In this document: piece by piece, positions 53,044 to 61,052 of the stretch
Layout of the letters: every line of letters starts with the position of its first letter
Position numbering within the stretch: position 1 is the first letter of the stretch
Source of the DNA: Candidatus Rifleibacteriota bacterium
GTDB taxonomy: Bacteria > Muiribacteriota > Ozemobacteria > Ozemobacterales > Ozemobacteraceae
Assembly (NCBI GenBank): GCA_015233155.1
Contig: JADFYG010000020.1
Coordinates: forward strand, 1-64,000
Length of the DNA: 64,000 bases
Direction: 5' to 3'
Translations under genes and position numbers: made by a program
Notes under the pieces: model-generated
Database searches by the model: none
What the model saw: only the letters and a program-made list of their open reading frames with translations
What the model was told of the DNA's origin: nothing

Positions 53044-53073
53044 ATTAGAACGCAGCCCCTGCCTTCATGTCAA
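53044..53073 (-). promoter_or_regulatory. Predicted promoter of the ion-channel gene
   Basis: TTGACA (perfect) and TCTAAT (five of six) with an 18-base spacer, 30 bases before the start codon. Confidence 0.55.
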
Positions 53074-53100
53074 ACCCCTGGGCTGTATCATATGGTTATT

Positions 53101-54294
53101 TCATTTTCCCGGCATATTACGGATGATGAATTCCTGCGATGTGCCTGACCTGTTGCCGGCCGTATCCGTGGCAAAAACGTTCACGATATAGCGGCCATCG
53201 GCCATGCCGGTCGTTCTGATGCAGCGCTCAGAATTATACCCGTGCAGGACGTCTCCGTTCGTCAGTATGAAATAGAAAACGCGCATATGTGAATTTCCCT
53301 GCGAGCCGGCTTCTGTTTTGCCGATTCTGAGATGCTCTTTATATACGGTCGTCACGAGTTGTGTCCGGTCACCCTTTATTGGAAGTTTATCAAATCTGAA
53401 TATATCTATGAGCGGTGCAATGGATTCAGGCCCGGTCGCCGTAATGCGGGAAATAGAAGCCTGAATCAGGAAAGGAGTGCTCAGGTATCGGCTTCCATCG
53501 ATAGTGTCATCGATTTCCGCTACGATATCGATATCACCGGATACCACTGGGGGGTCAGACATGGATGAGCCATTTTTCGGCATGAATGCTGTTTCAGCCT
53601 CGTTTGGAACGAACCAGATGCCCTTTATGTCGGGGGGATGGGTGTCAGGAAGGCTGGTCATCTGCGTTTCGGGATTAACGTACCATCCGTCGGCATCGGT
53701 TATTTCGAGGTGCAGATGGTCGTAGCGTCTTTTTTCCGGGTATACCGACTCACTCCACGGAATGATCTCCCCAATTTTATCGCCTGCATTGATCCTGATT
53801 CCTTTACCATCGAGATCGATAACCCTTTGTGGGATTGTGGCGGCATCAATATGCCGAAACATCCAGCGAAGACCGTTTGCCGTCGTTATCGCTATCTCGA
53901 CATATCGATCACCAGAGGATGACCGCATTTTCGACCATGTTGCGGCATGTTTCTCTTTGGTTTCTCCGCGAAACGGCGTTCGGAGATAATTGAATTTCAG
54001 TGGTGTCCGGCTTGCATCAATGTAGTATGTCGAAATATCCACGGTACCGGAAACAGGCGTGAATACTTCGGCTCCCGCATGGACGCCGATGTCAGTGCCT
54101 CCGTGAAAATAAGGGACGTCAGCGTAATTCTGAAAATCCCCGGCTCGCGCAGCCACGAAAAAGGGCACTCGAAACGGCCACGGTAGTGTTCCCGAGAATG
54201 CTGCCGCCGGAAGCGCGAGAATCACCACACAGAACATTCGGACGATCAGGCGAATGCTCTGTGTGGTGAACGTTCCCGATATTTTAACTTCCAT
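53101..54294 (-). CDS. Exported M23-family (LytM-like) peptidase
   Basis: A 397-residue protein with an N-terminal signal (MFCVVILALPAAAFSG after a 19-residue start). The M23 zinc peptidase domain has HGGTDIGVHAGAEVFTPVSG near residue 63 and YDHLHLEI near residue 193; together these give the His-x3-Asp and His-x-His zinc ligands. The C-terminal half has beta-sandwich-like segments ending in ATDTAGNRSG. It probably acts on peptidoglycan. No clear ribosome site is seen at 54294, and a start at the inner Met before FCVVIL is also possible. A gene for an ion channel follows after 87 bases. Confidence 0.85.
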   Translation of the reverse strand: MEVKISGTFTTQSIRLIVRMFCVVILALPAAAFSGTLPWPFRVPFFVAARAGDFQNYADVPYFHGGTDIGVHAGAEVFTPVSGTVDISTYYIDASRTPLKFNYLRTPFRGETKEKHAATWSKMRSSSGDRYVEIAITTANGLRWMFRHIDAATIPQRVIDLDGKGIRINAGDKIGEIIPWSESVYPEKRRYDHLHLEITDADGWYVNPETQMTSLPDTHPPDIKGIWFVPNEAETAFMPKNGSSMSDPPVVSGDIDIVAEIDDTIDGSRYLSTPFLIQASISRITATGPESIAPLIDIFRFDKLPIKGDRTQLVTTVYKEHLRIGKTEAGSQGNSHMRVFYFILTNGDVLHGYNSERCIRTTGMADGRYIVNVFATDTAGNRSGTSQEFIIRNMPGK

Positions 54295-54340
54295 AGTCGG
54301 AATAATATCACATTCAAAGTCGACTAATTTAACTCACTTG

Positions 54341-54374
54341 AAAAACAAAAAACCTGGCTCCGGATGGAGCCAGG
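54341..54374 (-). terminator. Rho-independent terminator after the secreted repeat-protein gene
   Basis: On the minus strand the stem CCTGGCTCC pairs with GGAGCCAGG (54353-54361 with 54366-54374) around a four-base loop. It is followed by TTTTTTGTTTTT. It lies 20 bases after the stop at 54395. Confidence 0.9.
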
Positions 54375-54394
54375 GGACAGGGCCAATATGGAGA

Positions 54395-55456
54395 TTACAG
54401 GGATTTGCGAAGAGTGCTCAGATCGCCTCCCGCGCGGTTCAGGGCATTGACAACCATTCCGCTGGCATTCATCCAGAAGTTGGCATCACCTGTGGTGCCG
54501 GAGGAATACATCGACGCAGCTGACCGCAGGTTGTTTGCTATGCTCTGGATCATGGTCAGAGCTAACGGAGGCAAATTGGGGAGCCGCATCAGGTTGTCCA
54601 GCACGCAGGCGGCAGAGGTCGCCTGAATGCACATGAGAGATTGTGTTCGCAGCCAGTAATCAGCATCTCCGTTTCCTGCGTCGCTATCGGCGCACAGGAA
54701 AGTCTCAAGAACCCATGCCGTGCCGGTGAGCAGAAAAGTGAAATTACCGGGCTGTGGTGTCGGCAGGGAAGTCATGATCTGACCGATATTTGCTGCGGCG
54801 TTGTGCAGTGAGTCGCGGGCGAAGGCGGAAGCACCGCACCAGTAGTCGGCATTGCCGGTGGCACCGTCATACTGGTGCATCGCCGAGTTGAGATTGTTTG
54901 AAGCCATAGTGAGAGCGGAGCGGAGGAGGGGATTCATTGCGCCACCATCATTTTGAACCATGCCGTTCAAAACGATTACGGCTGACTGACCCTGGCGATT
55001 CAGAATGGATTCGGTCCGGAGCCAATACTCAACATCTCCTGTTCCGCCATCATTTTGATATTCAAGTATGGTTTTGATTGCCTGAAGCTGACTCAGGATG
55101 GTTGGAAGGCGAAGTTCTTCCTGGCTGACGGGAGCGGGAGTCGTGGGTTGTCCGTTATCACCATAGCTGGCGGAATTGTGCAGCATCTCGAAGGCTCGGG
55201 CAACCTGTGCCTGCTTATCGCGGTAGGATTTATACTGATCGGCCAGTTTTGCGATTTCCGGTTGGACCTGGGGCTTGGCTAGAGCCTTCTGTGCGGCTTT
55301 TTTTCCATCATTTTTCACATGTTTCGTCGATGGCGTAAGGGTCTGGCCGGGCTTGCAAGCCATGGTTGCACCGCTTGTATTTTGTATGGCACAAACCGGG
55401 AGAGTCAGACCTGCGACGAGGGCCAGTGGAATAAAAGCCGAAATAATGCGTTTCAT
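54395..55456 (-). CDS. Secreted four-repeat GDxxYW protein, unknown function
   Basis: A 353-residue protein with a signal peptide (SAFIPLALVAGLTLPVCA). After a basic, Gln/Lys-rich helical stretch (residues 40-110) there are four tandem helical units of about 60 residues, each starting with a Gly-rich aromatic motif: GTGDVEYWLRTESIL, ATGNADYWCGASAFA, GNGDADYWLRTQSLM and TTGDANFWMNASGMV. I do not recognise the family. GGAGG six bases before the ATG at 55456 and a terminator behind it support a real, single-gene unit. Confidence 0.75.
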   Translation of the reverse strand: MKRIISAFIPLALVAGLTLPVCAIQNTSGATMACKPGQTLTPSTKHVKNDGKKAAQKALAKPQVQPEIAKLADQYKSYRDKQAQVARAFEMLHNSASYGDNGQPTTPAPVSQEELRLPTILSQLQAIKTILEYQNDGGTGDVEYWLRTESILNRQGQSAVIVLNGMVQNDGGAMNPLLRSALTMASNNLNSAMHQYDGATGNADYWCGASAFARDSLHNAAANIGQIMTSLPTPQPGNFTFLLTGTAWVLETFLCADSDAGNGDADYWLRTQSLMCIQATSAACVLDNLMRLPNLPPLALTMIQSIANNLRSAASMYSSGTTGDANFWMNASGMVVNALNRAGGDLSTLRKSL

Positions 55457-55645
55457 GCAGTTCCTCCGTGTCAATTCCTGTAAACTTCCGACAATCGTAC
55501 TTATTTACTTTCAAGGTGTCAAGTTTTCATCAGCGGGGCAGGGCAAGCGCACCCTTTTTCGCTATCAGTCAGTGTTTTCGCTTGTTATATCGCATTCATT
55601 GTCCACTGGTTCTCCATCTTTCTTTCGTTTCGGGCGGCATTTCGA

Positions 55646-55909
55646 TTGATTCGCGATCTCATGATTTTCACCGACCGTCGTCTGATGTTAGTCGACAAAC
55701 AAGGCATCACGGGACGGCGCAGGGAGGTAACGAGCAACCCCTACCGTTCGATCACACATTTCCAGATGATGACCACGGGCCATTTCGATCTGGATGCTGA
55801 AATCATGTTGTATGTCCTGGGGCTTCCCGAGCCCATCAAGCGCGAGTTTCAAAATGACCAGAGTATCTTTGCTGTCCAGAAGGCGCTGGCGAATTTCCTG
55901 GGCCGGTAG
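55646..55909 (+). pseudogene. 5'-truncated bacterial PH-domain (bPH_3-like) gene
   Basis: The 87 codons read like the C-terminal two thirds of a bacterial PH domain: LIRDLMIFTDRRLMLVDKQG, then NPYRSITHF and GHFDLDAEI. Family members are about 125 residues and begin with a segment ending in AAFRLIRD. Here the match starts at RAAFRLIRD in the same frame, but the sequence before it is unrelated and has no start codon; the only start is the TTG at 55646 inside the domain. It is probably a remnant. The gap 55457-55645 holds nothing else that I can support. Confidence 0.6.
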
Positions 55910-55961
55910 TGAAGTGGCGCCCACATAATGGTCTACGACTCGCCTTCATGCGAATCATCGA

Positions 55962-58207
55962 TTATTTTAGTAGCTGTAAGACTTGCTGCGGAATCGTATT
56001 GGCTTGTGCCAGCATTGCATTTCCGGCCTGGGAGACGACCTGATTGCGAGTGAACTCGATCATCTCAGCGGCCATGTCCGTATCGCGAATGCGCGCTTCG
56101 GCAGCAGTAAGGTTGGTGTTTGTGCTGCGGAGGTTATTTATGGAGTATTCCAGACGATTCTGGAAGGCCCCGAGTTTGGAACGTTCCGCCGAAACTTTGT
56201 CGATTGCGATATTGAGCTTGCCGAGGGCTTCGGTTGCGCCTTTTATGCTGGTCATATCGAGGTTGGATACGTCGAGAGATTCGGCGCTCATATCGGCGAA
56301 TGCAACCTTCATGGCCTGACCCTGATCAGCTCCGATCTGATATTGCGGCGTATTATCGACTACATGCATCTGGAAATTCTTGTCGCCACTGCCTTTGGCA
56401 GCTAAGGTCGTCGCGGAATCGAATCCGAATTTGCCCGCCATGGAGAGGGTGGCTGCACCCTGAGTTATGGACAGATTCACTGCACTGACGTTTACTACAC
56501 CGTTGTCAAGGCTTTCCCGGCCGACGCGGAGAGCCGTAAACGCCATGGCATTTCCAACCTGGTCAAGTCGAACGTAGACGCCGGCTGTTACGAGGCGATG
56601 ATTAACGCTTATCTGAAAACTTGTGAATTCGACCATGTCAGCAGCATTGATCTGCGCGGAATTCAGCGTAATGAAAGCGGTGAATGCCAATGTTGCGCCA
56701 GATGTTGTTCCATCGTCGATCGTGAAAATGACGGTATTATGACCCACGATACCGGTATCCGCATCTGTAGCATACATTGAGAAGCCGTTGATTAGAAAAG
56801 ACGTGTCTTTTTTTCCATCGGCGAAACCAGAATAGGTGCCATTTGTGAAGCCCAGAGGCGCTGCGATCGACGTGTTTCCAAGGATAATTGTGGAAGCAAT
56901 TGACGCCATAGTGGGGACAAAATTGATTCGGAGTTCCCCGTCAATCACAGTCGCATTCGCTCCCGAGATAGTAGAACCCAAGAGCTGGCTCGTCATGGAT
57001 CGGGCAAGCCCTTCCAAAGTCCAATCGCCTGCCGGTACGGTAACGTTAAAATTAATTCCAGCGGCCGAAATATCGAAAGAGCTGGCAGTGGCAATACGTA
57101 TTCCCTGTTCCAATCCAGTAGTGCCAGCGATCTGGGCAGCCTGGGAATTGAACTTCACATCGACTCCGTCCAGCAAACCGGTCGCTCGATTGGTTTCCGT
57201 GCGAACCTGTTGCGACGAACCGTCTTTGCCCTTGAGAGTCACCTCGTAAAGATTGTTTTTGGCCTCGCGCATGGTCGCCAAGCCGAGAGCTGCAAGAACC
57301 GGTTGATCTGCGAGGAAAGCGATTTGTCCATCCTTTCCAATCATCCCGGAGGTAATCTGGAGGTAGCCTCCAACTCCTGCGAGACCAGAAATAGCGGTGC
57401 CGACGATCATGGCTTTTGTATTCTCAATATCAAGACCATGAGCCCGGTTAACTGCGTTCTGAATACCAGCCGCAAGCTTGTCGAGAGTCATCTGACCATC
57501 GATCATCAGTGATGTAGTATTGTTGTTCCCCTGGATCGAAATTTTCTTGGGACTCTCAAGAGAGAAGACACCGTTTGCATCGTAAAATTGGACGATGCTC
57601 TGAAGCTGCGTCGAACCTTCGGCCAAGGTAGAATCCAGCCCAGCCTTCCTGAAAATCTGGGATCGGACCATATGACTGATTCCGCCGGTGACCAAACCGA
57701 TACTGACGGAATACTCACCACCTGCTCCTCCTGAGTCACCAGTAACAATTCCCTTGGCGACCCCGGAAGACGCGCTCACTAGAGTATTCTGACTTCCGTC
57801 AAGAAGCTTCTTGGTGTTGAATTCCGTGTTGCTGGAAATTCGGTTCAGATCATCGCGGAGTTGAGTAACTTCCTTCTGTATTTCAAGACGGTCGTTGCTG
57901 GTAAGAGTATCATGCCGGCTTGCACAGCCAGTTCACGCATGCGCTGAAGAATACTCTGAGATTCATTGAGCGCACCCTCACCAGTCTGAATCATCGATAT
58001 TCCGTCTTGTGCATTCAAAACCGCTCGGGAAAGACCACGGATCTGACGACGTATTTTTTCGCTGATCGCCAGGCCGGCGGCATCATCGGAAGCGCGATTG
58101 ATGCGCAATCCGGAGCTTAGCTTTTCCATCGATTTGTCGAGCCGACCTTGGGTAACAGCGAGAGTTCCCTGGGTTCGAATGGCAAGAATATTCTGACTGA
58201 TCTGCAT
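55962..58207 (-). pseudogene. Flagellin gene with a single-base frameshift
   Basis: The N-terminal flagellin domain starts at 58207 (GGAGG before the ATG) and reads [29 protein letters not shown] and [15 protein letters not shown]. At about 57911-57914 one A is missing. Restoring it (Gly-Asn-Asp-Thr-Leu) joins the frame that continues [20 protein letters not shown] and ends in the normal C-terminal domain, DTDMAAEMIEFTRNQV to VLQLLK. The whole protein would be about 748 residues, with a large central variable domain of roughly 450 residues. Both halves look well conserved, so the break is recent, programmed by slippage, or a sequence error. No other flagellar gene is in the window. Confidence 0.88.
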
Positions 58208-58703
58208 ACTGATTCCTCCGTGAATCACTATGAAAAGGTGCATCCTTGCGACTGATTATAGTCTATATCATGCCATCATTACGATGTTTTCAAGCTGGTT
58301 CCCCTGTTAATGAGCTGACATACTTCCGGTAAACCTATTTTCACCTATCATTATTTATATCGACCGAAAGAGTGAATTCTTTAGCACGGTATTTCATCGT
58401 TTTAGGTCTATATGATGCGAAAAAAGATGTTTCATAAATGTATTTCATACAACTTAGTCTAATTTGATACTATTTTCTTCGTTTTTTGCATCTGAGCCTG
58501 TTGCAAAAATGCCAAAACGATCTATTTTATACCACCGCCCGTTTTAGTTTCCGTCATCAAGGCAACAGAGATAATACCGGGTCCGTCCCGAATATAGACC
58601 CCAGCAGAGGCTTTAGACATCGAAGAGGATCCTGGGGATTTTAAACAGGACCCACATTTGCGCGCCCTCAGGAAGAAGATAAATGCTGTTGCAGGCGATG
58701 ATT
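58208..58703. other. Intergenic region upstream of the flagellin gene
   Basis: About 500 bases without a supported gene. The part next to the flagellin start has a TATAAT on the minus strand near 58257 but no convincing -35, sigma-28 or sigma-54 site. The central part is AT-rich. A 66-codon frame at 58522-58722 is too weak to call. Confidence 0.4.
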
Positions 58704-61052
58704 TCACCTCATGCGTTTGCACAGTTCCTCAGCCAGATGACGAAACGAGTCTGCGTGATCGCCGGACGAGACGTTATCAATCAACCAGACGGCGCCTGAA
58801 CCGAGCGGATGGCAGGTCCATGATTCCTTGTCGTCGGGTCTGACAATGGAGTGGCTTTCCACGCTTATCAGGGCTGGGAAACTTCCCGGCGCGGCCGCCA
58901 GAGCCGATTCTTGAAGTCCGATGGCGAGCGCGACCGCCCGGCCGGGGCCTGAGGCTTGTCCCCGGAAGGCAAGCAGGAGATTGCCGCCTTGTCTGGTCCA
59001 TTTTTGTAGAGCGCGCATTGTCTGCGCATCAGGAGATATTGCAGGAGCGGCAAGCAAAATAGCGTTTTTTCCGGGATCAGGCACTCGATTAATGACGGTT
59101 TCAAGAGGTTCAATTGAAGTATCGGCGACAATACCGGCGTGAGAACAGCTCACGAGAAAAGGAACCAGAGAATCAGTAGCCGTGACCGCCGTTTGGTGCC
59201 CATATGAAAGCCCGATATCAGGTGAGAGGGAATGATCAATGATGAGATCCGGAACAGACGGAGATCCGAAAGAAAATCCCGGAGCGAACGTTCCCGATAA
59301 AAACAGGAGCTGGATGAGAAGAGCGCAAAATGGCATGAATCTAAAACCTGCGCGCAAAAGGCGTCCGCAGCAAAGGCAACCGAGAACAGCCAAAAGCAGT
59401 TCCGTGACGCTTGCCAGAACGCTTCCCTGCGCAGAAACACGGACGGTATTTACAAGACGTTGGGTGAAGGCGCGCTTTCCGGGTGTAGATATCATGGAGG
59501 CATTGAAATTCGTTGAATCGCCGTGAATAAGGAGCTTGCCGGCTCCGACCGGAACGATGGCCGACAGAACGAAGGGCCCGAAATGATGAGAAAGATCAGG
59601 CGCGAGGTTTCCGAAAAAATTGTGATTACGTGGTTCCCATGGATCTGAAAAAGTGTCCGGAGAAGATACCACCAGTGGCATCATGCGCATGTCTCCATCG
59701 ATGGAAGCGCCGGTTGCCCACATATATAATCCCGGCCCCGGCGCCCATGGCAGGGAAGTATGCAAAGGGCCTCCGGTGACAAGCCATCGTCCGATACTGT
59801 CGCAGACGCCGTCAGATGAGATACGGACTCCGGCTTCTTTCATCAGAGCATTTAGATACGTGTTGATGAAAAAGACGTCGGTATGTTCCCCGATCAGAAG
59901 AATCGTGCCGCCGCTTCTCGCAAATTCTGTTAATTCAATGGTTTCAGATGCATCGTAAGGCGAAGTTGGGCATTTCAGTACGACGAGATCGAAACGAGAA
60001 AAACCGGAAAATGCCGTCTTGATACCTATATTAGATGGAATAAGCTCGGCGGAGTAATTGCTGCTATCGGGCCGGATGGCTATGCTGACCGAAGCCAGGA
60101 GCCCGAGTTCACGGAGCCAGGGGCTGTACGAATTTTCGGCAAGCATAGGGTCGCGCAGAATCGTATCGGAGGCCATCGTTGATTCCCATCGGGAGTGGGT
60201 TTCATCGATGAGGATTCGAACCGGAGATGCAAACGGCGGAAGCAGGGCATGATATGAGGCTTCCCGGGCCGTTATCAGAACAATTGCGCAGAACAACCAT
60301 GCAACGAGCGGGCGAATCGAATGCTTTATGGAAATATCGGCTTGGGCAGAATAGACATTAAAATCAGATGAATAAGCTGAATTCGAAGAGTGAGAGTGAC
60401 TGATGGTTTCGCGCTTGATTTGGGAATGCCGCAGAATGTGGACCTTCCGGAAGGGAATGAATGCCAGTGGAGCCAGCGATAATGCCAGAAGCGGGCCGCA
60501 GAAAAGTGACCGGCCGTGTGCAACTAGATCTGGTGAAATTCCTGCCATCAGCGCAGCCCAAAGCGGCCACCGAAGCGCGGCGAAAGCGAAGAGGCGGGGG
60601 GCAAGGGTGATAGATTCTCGGAGCGTCGCTTCCAGCCCTGTTTCGACCAGCGCAAGAGCGGATCGCAGTGCAAACAGCACCAGGATAGCAAATGAAGCGG
60701 TCTTGGCGGAATCAGCGGAGACAAGTATGCCGTGAATCCTGAATCCATCCGGTGCTGTACCGAGGGGTATCCCCGTGATATCCACGAAGATTCCGGAGGC
60801 AAAGTGAATGGTCTCGGCAGCGCGCGTCGCTACGGGAACCAGCCAAGGCCAGAATTGCAGGACAGCGGCCGACGCAAACGTCAGAGCTAACAAGGTCGCG
60901 AGACCCTCGCGGAGAGTCAGAAAGATCGTTATACCCGCCAGAATAAAAAGCCATAGTTGCTGGGATGGCTCAAATCCGTGGATGGGAGGCCATGAAGTCC
61001 CTCCGACAAGAAGCAGGGTCATGCAGAGAGGAATGACCAGATTGCGATTCAT
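58704..61052 (-). CDS. DUF4350-like multi-domain membrane protein
   Basis: A 782-residue protein. It has an N-terminal block of about six membrane helices (residues 5-270), then an extracytoplasmic DUF4350/GATase1-like domain with ILIDETHSRWES and FARSGGTILLIGEHTDVFF. A second membrane segment lies near residues 555-595. A second GATase1-like domain follows with AILLAAPAISPDAQTM and GGNLLLAFRGQ. Such proteins often sit near MoxR and DUF58 genes and may bind partner proteins rather than act as enzymes; the catalytic Cys of GATase1 is not evident. It overlaps its paralogue upstream by four bases (ATGA). Confidence 0.7.
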   Translation of the reverse strand: MNRNLVIPLCMTLLLVGGTSWPPIHGFEPSQQLWLFILAGITIFLTLREGLATLLALTFASAAVLQFWPWLVPVATRAAETIHFASGIFVDITGIPLGTAPDGFRIHGILVSADSAKTASFAILVLFALRSALALVETGLEATLRESITLAPRLFAFAALRWPLWAALMAGISPDLVAHGRSLFCGPLLALSLAPLAFIPFRKVHILRHSQIKRETISHSHSSNSAYSSDFNVYSAQADISIKHSIRPLVAWLFCAIVLITAREASYHALLPPFASPVRILIDETHSRWESTMASDTILRDPMLAENSYSPWLRELGLLASVSIAIRPDSSNYSAELIPSNIGIKTAFSGFSRFDLVVLKCPTSPYDASETIELTEFARSGGTILLIGEHTDVFFINTYLNALMKEAGVRISSDGVCDSIGRWLVTGGPLHTSLPWAPGPGLYMWATGASIDGDMRMMPLVVSSPDTFSDPWEPRNHNFFGNLAPDLSHHFGPFVLSAIVPVGAGKLLIHGDSTNFNASMISTPGKRAFTQRLVNTVRVSAQGSVLASVTELLLAVLGCLCCGRLLRAGFRFMPFCALLIQLLFLSGTFAPGFSFGSPSVPDLIIDHSLSPDIGLSYGHQTAVTATDSLVPFLVSCSHAGIVADTSIEPLETVINRVPDPGKNAILLAAPAISPDAQTMRALQKWTRQGGNLLLAFRGQASGPGRAVALAIGLQESALAAAPGSFPALISVESHSIVRPDDKESWTCHPLGSGAVWLIDNVSSGDHADSFRHLAEELCKRMR

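Noticed and set aside
58522..58722. 66-codon frame on the minus strand with CGSC
   Set aside because: It overlaps the end of the DUF4350-like gene, has no properly spaced ribosome site and matches no family.
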